Assembly: GCF_002251295.1 (NCBI RefSeq)
Contig: NZ_NPJA01000011.1
Location: forward strand, 39,639 to 103,638
Reading direction: 5' to 3'
Length of the DNA stretch: 64,000 nt
Source of the DNA: Prevotella sp. P5-50
GTDB lineage: Bacteria; Bacteroidota; Bacteroidia; Bacteroidales; Bacteroidaceae
The position numbers were made by a program, and so were the translations under genes. The notes below the pieces were generated by a model. The model made no database searches. It was given only the letters and a program-made list of their open reading frames with translations, and was not told the DNA's origin. Positions 7,606 to 16,060 of this stretch are shown piece after piece (the first letter of the stretch is position 1; every line of letters begins with the position of its first letter).

Positions 7606-8629
7606 ACTTTGTCTCCTTTCCTAAGATATTGTTCTTGAATGTTTCTATGCCTTGTGCGTCAGTTTCCTTCCAGTCGTGACAATAGATGACGTTGACATAA
7701 CCCGAATCCCAGAGGAAATCCTGGTGTTGGGGTATTTCCTTCTTATCAAGCCACAGGGCGATGAAGTCGTTGGTGGCACTGCCGATGTTCTTGACGAGCG
7801 AACAGTTCATCAGGCCCGAATAGGCAGACATGTCACCGTCGATACCCGCAGTATAGACACCTTGGTTGCGCGAGAACTGATATACAGCCTTGTTGCTGCC
7901 GCCTGCCACGGGGAAGAAGAAGGTGTGGCCTGATTCGTATAGGCGGTTGCAGAGGGCGTATGCTTCATTGGGCATGTTGTAGCCGTCGCCGTCCCTGTCG
8001 GAGATATAAGATATGGTGGCATCCGCACCTCCTGCCTCAATGAACCCGTCGCGGAATCCCTGTGCGGCTCCGTCAACATTACGGTCGAAGGGATTGGCGG
8101 CAAGCACGGCTGCCTTGTAGTCAGATTCATCCTTATTGGTTAGGGCTGTGTATGCACCGATGAGATATGCCGCGCCATACATGCCTATGCGGAAGGTATA
8201 TACACCGTCGATGGGTTCGTGGGTCTCGTAGAGCAGCACTGAGCTGTTGGCGTCCGAAGGGCGCACCGAGGAGTTACGCAAGGCACTCTCATACTGGTTG
8301 CTGGCGAAGATGAACAGCCGTCTCTCGTCCTTGGCGGTCTTCTGCGCCCATTTGTTGTAGATGGCGATACCGTCCTCCACCGATGCGGGCACATGCATCA
8401 TGACGTCGAAGCCCAGCCGCTTGCGCGACTCCTCAAGTCCCGTGAGTATGATGTCGTTATAGCCCAAGTCACCGAAGCCGGATGGCGAGAAAACGACCTC
8501 CACCACATTAGTGGAAGTCAATGAGGGTGTAGTGTTGTTTTCATCGTTATCCGAACACCCTACAATAGAAAAAAGGATGGCTACTATAAAAACTACACGG
8601 ATAACATTCCTCGTTATGATACCATTCAT
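7589..8629 (-). CDS. PnrA/BMP-like substrate-binding lipoprotein
   Basis: The signal peptide ends in IVGCSDNDE, giving a lipidated Cys with acidic residues. The mature part has the basic-membrane-protein (PnrA-like) layout: VVFSPSGFGDLGYNDIILTGLEE near the start, FRIGMYGAAYLIGAY in the middle, and AAQGFRDGFIEAG, VAGGSNKAVY and GIDGDMSAY later. These proteins normally bind nucleosides for an ABC importer. No permease or ATPase gene lies nearby. Instead the gene is fused by a 17-base overlap to the binding-domain/legumain gene. A sensory or capture role with that peptidase is therefore more likely than classical import, but this is inferred. Confidence 0.8.
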   Translation of the reverse strand: MNGIITRNVIRVVFIVAILFSIVGCSDNDENNTTPSLTSTNVVEVVFSPSGFGDLGYNDIILTGLEESRKRLGFDVMMHVPASVEDGIAIYNKWAQKTAKDERRLFIFASNQYESALRNSSVRPSDANSSVLLYETHEPIDGVYTFRIGMYGAAYLIGAYTALTNKDESDYKAAVLAANPFDRNVDGAAQGFRDGFIEAGGADATISYISDRDGDGYNMPNEAYALCNRLYESGHTFFFPVAGGSNKAVYQFSRNQGVYTAGIDGDMSAYSGLMNCSLVKNIGSATNDFIALWLDKKEIPQHQDFLWDSGYVNVIYCHDWKETDAQGIETFKNNILGKETKYEKSK

Positions 8630-8681
8630 TTGTGATTATACTAAAATGTCATTATTTCAAGTTGTCTATAAAATAGTGCCT

Positions 8682-8749
8682 AGGGTCATAGGGACAGGTA
8701 CCACTGATTCGCGACAAATAACGAACCTACGTACTGTCCCTATGACCCT
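8682..8749. repeat. REP-like inverted repeat upstream of the operon
   Basis: AGGGTCATAGGGACAG (8682-8697) pairs exactly with CTGTCCCTATGACCCT (8734-8749) around a 36-base loop. The GGGACAG/CTGTCCC ends resemble extragenic palindromes mobilised by REP-associated tyrosine transposases. No such transposase is in the window. Confidence 0.8.
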
Positions 8750-8776
8750 GGTAAGATATATTTCATCAAGTTCACG

Positions 8777-9754
8777 TTAATTCATCAGTGGAATACTAAC
8801 TGTTTCACCATCCTTAACAGCATAGCAACGTATAAGCCAATAGTCACCAGATGGAGGTAAATTATTAATCAATCTGCCCCAAACCAATTCATCTCTCCCG
8901 CAGAGATAAGAGTAGAAAGTGGTACGTATGCCTCCGGGGTACGATATAGGCCCCCCTCCCACGAATACTTCAATTCGAGGTTTACTAAGCCTTTTTATTA
9001 CTTCTGCTTTAAACTTTGGGTCATTATCCATTGCAATTCTAAAACAAACATAACAAAACGGAGAATACCAAACTTCTTTATAATTATATACTTTATTTAA
9101 GCGTACTTTTAAGGGGTAAGTATAGTAATAAGTCACTTTTTCCTTATCATCATGCCATGTAAAAATCTCTTCTTTTGGCACATATTGATAAAACCAATTG
9201 CCATTTTCTATAGCACCTAAACCCAGAGGCAAGGGATAAGCGTAAGAATTGTCTGGCATCGCCGACTCAGGCTGGAACTTTATCTTGTCGATGCCTTTCA
9301 TCTTGTTCACTCCGTTGAACTCAACCACGGCAAGCGTAGCCGTTTCCGTTGGCAGGGCAGCGCGGAAAGTGATGGTACCCTGTGACGCTCCCTGTGCGTC
9401 GCGGGGAGCATAGACTATGGTGCTGCCGTTGCGGCTCACGCCATCGAGAGCCTTGTCGGGAATCCAAGCAAGGAACAACCTCTCTGCCTCCTCCATATCT
9501 TCTACAAAGAAGCTATAGACGGTAGGAGTGAGCGCGTCCAAGACAGTCATTCGCGTTGGAAGGAGGATGCTGTCGTTTTCGGCAAAGATTCCAAGGTTCT
9601 TGCGGAAATACTCCGCCTGGTCAACACCTTCGATGGTAATGCCACCACCATTAGTGCTGTTGTTCTCGTCGTCGTCGGAGCAAGCCGACATTGTCATGGT
9701 TGTGAATACTCCCGCTATCGCAAGCCATATCACAGAAAGAACCATTTTCTTCAT
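8777..9754 (-). CDS. Surface lipoprotein, paralogue of the gene at 4384-5388
   Basis: The signal peptide ends at MSACSDDDE, a lipidated Cys with an acidic export signal. Residues 35-170 align closely with the lipoprotein at 4384-5388, including GITIEGVDQAEYFRK, LTPTVYSFFVED, GTITFRAALPTETAT and KIKFQPESA. Beyond the segment PDNSYAYPLP the two proteins no longer resemble each other. A -7 box TAATTTTG lies on the minus strand at 9794-9801. The function is unknown. The conserved N-terminal domain with a variable C-terminus suggests a constant export or anchor module and a variable recognition part. Confidence 0.8.
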   Translation of the reverse strand: MKKMVLSVIWLAIAGVFTTMTMSACSDDDENNSTNGGGITIEGVDQAEYFRKNLGIFAENDSILLPTRMTVLDALTPTVYSFFVEDMEEAERLFLAWIPDKALDGVSRNGSTIVYAPRDAQGASQGTITFRAALPTETATLAVVEFNGVNKMKGIDKIKFQPESAMPDNSYAYPLPLGLGAIENGNWFYQYVPKEEIFTWHDDKEKVTYYYTYPLKVRLNKVYNYKEVWYSPFCYVCFRIAMDNDPKFKAEVIKRLSKPRIEVFVGGGPISYPGGIRTTFYSYLCGRDELVWGRLINNLPPSGDYWLIRCYAVKDGETVSIPLMN

Positions 9755-9793
9755 TCCTAATTTATTTTTTTAGTTATTTACAAAATTCTGCTG

Positions 9794-9801
9794 CAAAATT
9801 A
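9794..9801 (-). promoter_or_regulatory. -7 box of the second lipoprotein gene
   Basis: The minus strand reads TAATTTTG, matching TAnnTTTG, 40 bases before the start codon. Confidence 0.55.
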
Positions 9802-9856
9802 ATGAAAAAAAGGGAAACAGAAAAGACAAAACGGAAAAACACCGTTCAAAATGGAA

Positions 9857-9890
9857 AAAAGTGACTTTTCAGCCGTGAAAAGTCACTTTT
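9857..9890. repeat. Perfect 15-bp hairpin AAAAGTGACTTTTCA
   Basis: The arm at 9857-9871 pairs with 9876-9890 around the tetraloop GCCG. The AAAGTGAC word also flanks the lipoprotein at 4384-5388, so related palindromes bound this 5.5 kb block on both sides. Confidence 0.75.
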
Positions 9891-9939
9891 ATCATTCTTA
9901 ATTCTTAATTAGTACTGATGCGATTAATTCGCACTGCTA

Positions 9940-10566
9940 TTAAAATTCATCAAATAAAGTGAGTTCTTTGACATTTTGGTTTTGAATGATTGAGTCCTTT
10001 GGCTTAGTGATGAGGTCTCTCAAATCAATTTTTTCGAGAGCTGAGATTCTTATCAACGTAGCTACTTCAGTGATTGAATATGGACTTTTACAGTCGGCTT
10101 TGATTTTGGCGACTATCAGATATGCAATGATGGCCACCCATAGGTGAGTACGTACTGCATTCTCTGAGTATCCCCACAAGGTCTTCACTACGCTGTTCTG
10201 TTTTATCCACTTGAAGAAAACCTCGATATCCCACCTGTAGCGGTAGAGATTGGCAACCTCAAGGGCACTTATCTCAAAGTTGTTGGTGATAAACTCCACG
10301 TCATTGTCGGTTTCCGAGTCATGGCAAGTAACCATTCGGATAGGCTCTGGGTAGAGTTTCTTCGACTTGTGGGTAGTCAGCTTTATGGTAAAGTCACCGC
10401 AGATTCCTGTGCTTGCCTCAAAGTCATGGCGATGGTCTGTGACCTCGTACCTCATATTGTCTTTGGGGCGGCTAATCCAATAAGCGCCAGCTTTATGAAA
10501 GCGATACAAGGCAAGGAAATCGACGTATGCCTTATCCATCATGTAGAACGCAAGTGGCTCAGGCAC
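9940..10566 (-). pseudogene. IS4-family transposase, 5'-truncated
   Basis: The 208 residues correspond to the C-terminal half of an IS4-type DDE transposase. MDKAYVDFLAL carries the second catalytic Asp. YRYRWDIEVFFKWIK carries the IS4 signature Tyr-2-Arg-3-Glu-6-Lys, including the catalytic Glu. The N-terminal part with the first Asp is absent: upstream DNA turns directly into an unrelated plus-strand fragment. The element is a dead remnant. Confidence 0.85.
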
Positions 10567-10611
10567 AATTCATTGCCTTTGTTTATATACGTTCACTCTC
10601 AAAATACGCTA

Positions 10612-10797
10612 ATGGAAAGATTACTGCACTTCACGAAATATTATATGGCAGAGGCAGACTTGGTGGCTCTGTTGGAAAGTCGTGGACTTGTCATTTCCGA
10701 TGAAGCCAAAGCGGTTCGGTATTTGGAGAGCATCGGGTACTATCGCCTTTCCCCTTATATGTACCCATTCTTGATGTTTGTTTCTTTGTCGTCTTAG
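10612..10797 (+). pseudogene. Abi_2-type abortive infection protein, N-terminal fragment
   Basis: The frame reads LVALLESRGLVISDEAKAV then YLESIGYYRLSPYMYPF. This is the conserved opening of AbiD/AbiF (Abi_2) proteins, which have LL-SRGL-I-D and IGYYRLS-Y--PF. After about 54 residues it turns into unrelated sequence and stops. About 250 further residues are expected in the family. It sits directly behind the truncated IS4 transposase, so insertion and deletion probably destroyed a phage-resistance gene here. Confidence 0.75.
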
Positions 10798-10868
10798 TCC
10801 GAGATGACTCTGATGAATTCAAGAAACTCGTTCATCCTTCGCTTTGTCTTTTGAAGAATAATCGAGAA

Positions 10869-10907
10869 CGAACCTTTTTCAACTGGGATCCAATCGAAAA
10901 AGGTTCG
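10869..10907. terminator. 12-bp hairpin downstream of fsr
   Basis: CGAACCTTTTTC (10869-10880) pairs exactly with GAAAAAGGTTCG (10896-10907). It lies about 100 bases past the fsr stop on the minus strand. There is no clean T-run, so a terminator role is only likely. Confidence 0.45.
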
Positions 10908-11002
10908 GGATGAGTTCGGGATGGCTTCGGGAACAGATAAACTACCAATCGACAGTTTGTTGATAGTCGTCATGTGGTGAGTCGTGGTTCTCGTGTTTCG
11001 GC

Positions 11003-12223
11003 CTAATGCCCTCCCATCTTTTGGGTGTTTGGCAGAAAACCTGCGATAATGCCCAATAATGGTAGGAAGGCACTTGCCTGGAAAATGAATTCGATGCTTG
11101 TTTTGTCTGCCAACCATCCAAAGAAGGCAGATCCGAGACCACCCAATCCAAACATCAGTCCGAAGAAGATACCGGCAATCAATCCCACCTTGTCGGGCAT
11201 CAGATCTGTGGCGTAAACCACAATCGAGGAGAATGCCGATGCAATAACTAATCCAGAAAGGAAAGCGCAGATTATCGTCCAAGTGAAATTGGCGAATGGC
11301 ATGGCTAATGCGAATGGTGCTGCACCGAGGATGGAGAACCATATCACGTATTTCCTTCCGAATCTGTCTCCAAACATTCCTCCTGCCAATGTGCCAATGG
11401 CAAAAGCGGTCAGGAAAACGAATAGGCAGATTTGTGATGTTTGTACGCTGACGCCGAACTTGTGGATCAGGAAAAACGTGAAGTAACTTGTGATACAGGA
11501 AGTATAGAAATATTTTGAGAATACGAGCAGAATCAAGATGGTTAGTGCTCCGTATTTCGCCCTTTTGGAGATGTCGGTATTCAGTCCCGTATCCTTTTGC
11601 GGATGCTTCACAGCATAGACGAGTCGCGCTTTAAACCATGCTCCAAGCCTTATCATGATGATAGCGGCAATTAGTGCTGCAATAGCAAAATAGGCAATCG
11701 CATGTTGACCAAAAGGCAGGATGATGATGGCGGCTAAGAGTGGCCCCATGGCAGAACCGCCGTTTCCTCCTACCTGAAAGATGGCTTGTGCCAAACTTTT
11801 CTTGCCGCCTGAAGCCATCTGTGCCACGCGTGATGCAGTAGGGTGGAATATGGATGAGCCAAAGCCTACCACGCTTACTGCCAGAAGGATTAAAAGATAG
11901 TTTTCTGCAAATGCCAGCAACAGCAACCCTGTTAATGTGAAGCACATGCCAATCGACAGGGCGTAGGGGCGTGGGTGCTTGTCGGCATAATAGCCAGTAA
12001 AAGGTTGTAGGATGGACGAAGTCATTTGGAAGACCAAGGTGATGATGCCTATCTGTGCGAAGGAGAAGTCAAATTTGTCTTTGATGATAGGATAGATGGA
12101 CGGGATGATTGACTGGATCATATCGTTGAGAAAGTGGGAAATGCCACATATCATCAGCATGGAATAGACTGTTCTTTCCGTCATGGTAGGTTTTCCTTTG
12201 ATGATGCTACCTATTGATTTCAT
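11003..12223 (-). CDS. fsr: Fosmidomycin-resistance-type MFS exporter
   Basis: This 406-residue inner-membrane transporter has about 12 hydrophobic segments. Several strings match E. coli Fsr closely: SHFLNDMIQS, PTASRVAQMASGG, AQAIFQVGGN, RKYVIWFSILGAAPF and FLPLLGI. Fsr pumps out fosmidomycin; its natural substrate is unknown. An internal Met at residue 14 (MTERTVYSM) is an alternative start. The gene lies 6 bases after the LOG-family gene on the same strand and is probably cotranscribed with it. Confidence 0.9.
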   Translation of the reverse strand: MKSIGSIIKGKPTMTERTVYSMLMICGISHFLNDMIQSIIPSIYPIIKDKFDFSFAQIGIITLVFQMTSSILQPFTGYYADKHPRPYALSIGMCFTLTGLLLLAFAENYLLILLAVSVVGFGSSIFHPTASRVAQMASGGKKSLAQAIFQVGGNGGSAMGPLLAAIIILPFGQHAIAYFAIAALIAAIIMIRLGAWFKARLVYAVKHPQKDTGLNTDISKRAKYGALTILILLVFSKYFYTSCITSYFTFFLIHKFGVSVQTSQICLFVFLTAFAIGTLAGGMFGDRFGRKYVIWFSILGAAPFALAMPFANFTWTIICAFLSGLVIASAFSSIVVYATDLMPDKVGLIAGIFFGLMFGLGGLGSAFFGWLADKTSIEFIFQASAFLPLLGIIAGFLPNTQKMGGH

Positions 12224-12229
12224 GTGTTA

Positions 12230-12772
12230 TCAGTCGTTTATTGCGTTCAGCAATTGTTTGAGTTGTTCGAAATTGTCTGCCACTTCAATCATATTGTGCC
12301 AGTTTCCGCGAATCATTCCTTTTTGGTCGAGGTCATCCATGAGTGCGATGAGTGCGTTCCAAAATCCTTTCATATTATAAAGGATGACTTTCTTAGCATG
12401 GTATCCGATACATTTTGAAGCTGCTACACAGAAGATTTCGTCAAGCGAGCCAACACCTCCAGGAAGAGCAACCACCACGTCACATTGGTCAATCATCAGA
12501 CTCTTGCGGTCGGCAAGGTTATCTGTGGGGATATGTACATCGATATAGTCGGATGTTCGTCCACCTTTTTCTACAAGTGATGGTACAACGCCGATGACCC
12601 GTCCACCTCCATCGTGTACGGCTTTAGCGATGCAGTTCATCAGTCCTTGGTTGGTGCCTCCAAAGATGAGGTCGTGATGGTTGGCTACCATCCATTTTCC
12701 CAACTCTTCTGTCATGCTGAAGAAATCGGGGTCTATATGCTCGTTGGCAGAGCAGAATACTGTAATTTTCAT
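12230..12772 (-). CDS. LOG family protein (nucleotide phosphoribohydrolase-like)
   Basis: The protein has the LOG/TIGR00730 layout: VFCSANEHIDP at the start, LIFGGTNQGLMNCIA, and the diagnostic PGGVGSLDEIF motif near residue 105. Members hydrolyse nucleoside 5'-monophosphates (in plants, cytokinin ribotides) to the base and ribose phosphate. At 180 residues it is the usual size. It is 15 bases downstream of tex and 6 bases upstream of fsr, so the three may form one operon. Confidence 0.88.
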   Translation of the reverse strand: MKITVFCSANEHIDPDFFSMTEELGKWMVANHHDLIFGGTNQGLMNCIAKAVHDGGGRVIGVVPSLVEKGGRTSDYIDVHIPTDNLADRKSLMIDQCDVVVALPGGVGSLDEIFCVAASKCIGYHAKKVILYNMKGFWNALIALMDDLDQKGMIRGNWHNMIEVADNFEQLKQLLNAIND

Positions 12773-12787
12773 AGTTATTTTAAATGT

Positions 12788-14917
12788 TTATAAACCTCTC
12801 ATCGACAACGATATGCGTTGGCGTTTTATATCAACCTCAGTCACTCTTACTGTTACATGTTGGTGTAGTTTCACCACATCATTCGGGTCTTTCACAAATC
12901 TGTCTGCCAGTTGTGAGATGTGTACCAGTCCGTCATGATGAACACCAATATCTACAAATGCTCCGAAATTGGTGATATTGGTCACTATTCCTGGCAAGAG
13001 CATTCCCACTTGCAGGTCATTAATCTCATGTACGCGTGAGTCAAATTCGAATACTTCTACGGCTGCACGTGGGTCGCGACCAGGCCGTTGAAGTTCTGCC
13101 ATGATGTCGGTAAGGGTGGGCATACCGGTCGTGTCGGAAACGTAGTTCTTGAGGTCAACTGATTTTTGTAGTTCTTTGTTGTCAATAAGTTGTTCCACAG
13201 TACATCCCTTGTCCTTTGCCATTGCTTTCACAATATCGTAGCTTTCGGGATGAACGGCGCTATTGTCGAGTGGGTTTTTAGCTCCAGGGATGCGTAGGAA
13301 ACCAGCACATTGCACGAAGGCTACAGGACCGAGGCGTGGAACTTTCTTGAGTTCTGCACGCGATTTGAAGGCCCCGTTCTTTTCACGATATTCCACGATA
13401 TTTTTGGCGGTTGTGGCATTGAGACCGCTGACATACATTAAGAGGTGACGACTTGCCGTGTTGAGGTTTACTCCAACGGTATTAACGCATGATTCCACCA
13501 CCATATCAAGACTCTTTTTCAGTTCTCCTTGATCCACATCGTGCTGATATTGTCCCACGCCAATACTTTTGGGGTCAATCTTCACAAGTTCGGCAAGCGG
13601 ATCCATCAGTCGTCGGCCTATCGATACGGCTCCGCGCACGGTAACGTCCTCGTTGGGGAATTCCTCGCGTGCCGCTTCTGATGCCGAATAGACCGATGCT
13701 CCATCTTCACTCACTACAAAGATATTGGTATCTGTATCAAGTCCAATCTCTTTCAAGAATGTGGAAGTCTCACGACTTGCAGTACCGTTGCCCACGGCAA
13801 TAGCCTCTATCTTGTATTTCTTCACCATGTCAAGTACTTGACGAGCAGCCCCTTGACGGTCGTTTTTAGGAGCATGGGGATAGATGGCTTCAAAGTGGAG
13901 TAATGTGCCTTGGGCATCGAGGCAGACAACTTTGCATCCGGTACGGAATCCGGGATCTACGCCCATCACGCGTTTTTGTCCTAATGGTGCAGCCAAGAGA
14001 AGTTGACGCAGATTTTCGGCAAAAACTTTGATAGCTTCGTTGTCGGCAGCTTGTTTGCTTGATAGGGCATATTCTGTCTCTATTGATGGTTTTAGCAGGC
14101 GTTTGAAGGCATCGTCAGCCGCTTCGCCGACCAAATGACTGCAATAGCCTCGTCCTTGTACATATATTCTGCGGATTCTGTTCTTACATTCATCGTCATC
14201 AGCGGAAATACTGATACGCAGAAATCCCTCCTTCTCTCCGCGACGCATGGCGAGAAGTCGGTGTGAGGAACAACGCTTCAGAGGTTCAGAGAAATCGAAG
14301 TAGTCGCTGTATTTCTGTGCACCTTCGTCTTCTGCTTTGGTCTTCACAACCTTCGATGTGATGACTGCGTTATGGCGAAATACGTTGCGTATCTCTTTGC
14401 GCACCTTCTCGTTTTCGTTTATCGTTTCGGCAATAATAAATTTGGCGCCTTCTAATGCCTCGTCGGCAGACTGCACATCACCCTTGACGTATTTCTGTGC
14501 TGTCATCTGCGGGTTAGGATCCCGTTGTAGCATGATGGTATTGGCGAGCGGTTCTAATCCTTGTGCACGTGCGATGTCAGCTTTTGTGCGACGTTTAGGC
14601 TTGTAGGGCAGATAAATGTCCTCCAGTTCCGATATGTTCCAACAATCCTCAATACGTTTTCGTAGCGCATCAGTCATTTTTCCTTGCTCCTCTATTGTCG
14701 TCACGATAGTTTCTTTGCGTTTTGCCACATCTTGTAGTTTTTCGCGCATGAGTGCAATATCTGCCACCTGCACTTCATCCATGTTGCCAGTACGTTCCTT
14801 TCTGTATCGGCTGATGAAAGGAACGGTACAGTTTTCTTCAAGCAGTTGTATAGTATTGTCCACGCCTTGCTCAGGCAAAGCAAGGGCGTTGGCTATGATT
14901 TTTGTAAATACGTTCAT
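12788..14917 (-). CDS. tex: Tex-type RNA-binding transcription accessory protein
   Basis: This 709-residue protein has all the expected Tex domains. The N-terminal helical region has TVPFISRYRKERTGNMDEVQ. A YqgF/RNase-H-like domain has VMGVDPGFRTGCKVV. Tandem helix-hairpin-helix motifs follow (LNTASRHLLMYVSGL, and LKKVPRLGPVAFVQCAGF). The C-terminal S1 domain has LPGIVTNITNFGAFVDIGVH. Tex binds RNA and RNA polymerase in the cytoplasm. A TACCTTTG box on the minus strand at 14972-14979 sits about 55 bases before the ATG, inside the first unit of a promoter-like tandem repeat. Confidence 0.95.
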   Translation of the reverse strand: MNVFTKIIANALALPEQGVDNTIQLLEENCTVPFISRYRKERTGNMDEVQVADIALMREKLQDVAKRKETIVTTIEEQGKMTDALRKRIEDCWNISELEDIYLPYKPKRRTKADIARAQGLEPLANTIMLQRDPNPQMTAQKYVKGDVQSADEALEGAKFIIAETINENEKVRKEIRNVFRHNAVITSKVVKTKAEDEGAQKYSDYFDFSEPLKRCSSHRLLAMRRGEKEGFLRISISADDDECKNRIRRIYVQGRGYCSHLVGEAADDAFKRLLKPSIETEYALSSKQAADNEAIKVFAENLRQLLLAAPLGQKRVMGVDPGFRTGCKVVCLDAQGTLLHFEAIYPHAPKNDRQGAARQVLDMVKKYKIEAIAVGNGTASRETSTFLKEIGLDTDTNIFVVSEDGASVYSASEAAREEFPNEDVTVRGAVSIGRRLMDPLAELVKIDPKSIGVGQYQHDVDQGELKKSLDMVVESCVNTVGVNLNTASRHLLMYVSGLNATTAKNIVEYREKNGAFKSRAELKKVPRLGPVAFVQCAGFLRIPGAKNPLDNSAVHPESYDIVKAMAKDKGCTVEQLIDNKELQKSVDLKNYVSDTTGMPTLTDIMAELQRPGRDPRAAVEVFEFDSRVHEINDLQVGMLLPGIVTNITNFGAFVDIGVHHDGLVHISQLADRFVKDPNDVVKLHQHVTVRVTEVDIKRQRISLSMRGL

Positions 14918-14970
14918 ATCTTATGTCGGGTATTTTCTGGCATTTTGTCGTTTTTGTCTTTGTCAAAATA

Positions 14971-15230
14971 CAAAGGTACGATTAAGCGAGCGAAAAACCA
15001 AATTATATTTGAGTTTTTCCGAGCGTGAGTACCTTCGCATCCGTGATGCAGAGGTACGATTAAGCGAGCGAAAAACCAAATTATATTTGAGTTTTTCCGA
15101 GCGTGAGTACCTTTGCATCCGTGATGCAGAGATACGATTAAGCAGGCGAAAAACCAAATTATATTTGAGTTTTTCCGAGCGTGAGTACCTTCGCATCCGT
15201 GATGCAGAGGTACGATTAAACGAGCGAAAT
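14971..15230 (-). repeat. Tandem 78-bp repeats carrying promoter-like sequence upstream of tex
   Basis: Three near-identical units start at 14975, 15053 and 15131, and the beginning of a fourth at 15209, an exact 78-bp period. On the minus strand each contains ACTCACGCTCGG, an AT-rich middle and TCGCTCGCTTAATCG followed by a -7 region. Only the unit nearest tex has an intact TACCTTTG; the others read TATCTCTG or TACCTCTG. A related single unit precedes wzi at about 19075-19149. Confidence 0.9.
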
Positions 15231-15400
15231 ACGAAGAAAAGGAGATTTTTTGCTCATCCAGGAAATGAAGTGATATTGTCTGTTGTATAAGTTCGTTGTG
15301 GCGTGTATTATGATGATTGATAGCAGAAATCTCACGCTTTCGTTAAGCCAAATAAATAGAATCACAATTTTTAGGTATTGCACTATAAGCGCAAAACCTC

Positions 15401-15408
15401 TAACTTTG
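15401..15408 (+). promoter_or_regulatory. -7 box of the flavodoxin gene
   Basis: TAACTTTG matches TAnnTTTG. It gives a leader of about 100 bases that contains a 16-bp perfect palindrome CAAGAAACGTTTCTTG (15419-15434) and a 7-bp hairpin (15455-15478). Confidence 0.6.
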
Positions 15409-15513
15409 CAACCGCAAACAAGAAACGTTTCTTGCGGGTGTGTCTGTCTCATGAAGATTGATCCCCGCAGCATCAATCAAGATTCAACAACAAGCAATAG
15501 TAAATCAGAAAAG

Positions 15514-16008
15514 ATGAAACCGACAATTGTTATTTATGGTTCTTCCACAGGTACATGCCAGGGAATTGCCGAAACCATAGCCGCCAAGCTCGGCGTGGGT
15601 GCATTAGATGTTGCCAATATCAGTTCAGATATCGTAGTAGCCAACGATAACCTCATTCTCGGTACTTCCACATGGGGAGTGGGCGAAATGCGGGATGACT
15701 GGTATTCTGGTGTAGAAACGCTCAAGAGCGCCGACTTAACCGGAAAAACCGTTGCCCTGTTTGGTTGTGGAGACAGCGATTCTTATTCAGATACGTTCTG
15801 TAGCGGTATGAAAGAAATTGCCGACGTAGTGAAAGCTGCAGGTGCAACGTTGCTCGAAGGAGTTCCAACCGATGATTATTCTTTCTCCAATAGCGAAGCG
15901 GTAGAGAATGGAAAGTTCTTAGGACTTGCCCTTGACGATATTAACGAAAGCGACAAAACAGAAACTCGCATCGATACATGGCTCGAAGCCATTAAACCAT
16001 TTTTATAG
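15514..16008 (+). CDS. fldA: Flavodoxin
   Basis: The start at 15514 (MKPTIVIYGSSTGTCQGIAE) is chosen because it begins right at the first beta strand and FMN phosphate-binding loop; the upstream extension has no homology-like sequence. Further flavodoxin features are LGTSTWGVGEMRDDWY and VALFGCGDSDSYSDTFC. The length of 164 residues fits a long-chain flavodoxin. It carries electrons in the cytoplasm in place of ferredoxin. The next gene is the DUF2023 partner commonly found beside it in this phylum. Confidence 0.93.
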   Translation: MKPTIVIYGSSTGTCQGIAETIAAKLGVGALDVANISSDIVVANDNLILGTSTWGVGEMRDDWYSGVETLKSADLTGKTVALFGCGDSDSYSDTFCSGMKEIADVVKAAGATLLEGVPTDDYSFSNSEAVENGKFLGLALDDINESDKTETRIDTWLEAIKPFL

Positions 16009-16060
16009 TCAATAACAATCTCCAAATCCTATAAGCGATTTGGCCAAAACTCCAGTCACA

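Noticed and set aside
7589..8629. Nucleoside ABC importer operon
   Set aside because: Only the binding lipoprotein is present; no permease or ATPase gene follows.
10794..11342. 182-residue minus-strand frame after fsr
   Set aside because: It overlaps fsr out of frame, lacks any family pattern and includes the hairpin region.
14971..15230. CRISPR-like array
   Set aside because: The 78-bp units are contiguous and identical throughout, with no unique spacers, and contain a promoter-like sequence; no cas gene is near.
14616..15290. 224-residue plus-strand frame across the tex start and the 78-bp repeats
   Set aside because: It is antisense to tex, and its repeated peptides are just translation of the 78-bp DNA repeats, which has a period divisible by three.
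15283..15513. Longer flavodoxin start at 15283
   Set aside because: It would begin before the -7 box at 15401-15408 and add 77 residues without flavodoxin-like sequence.
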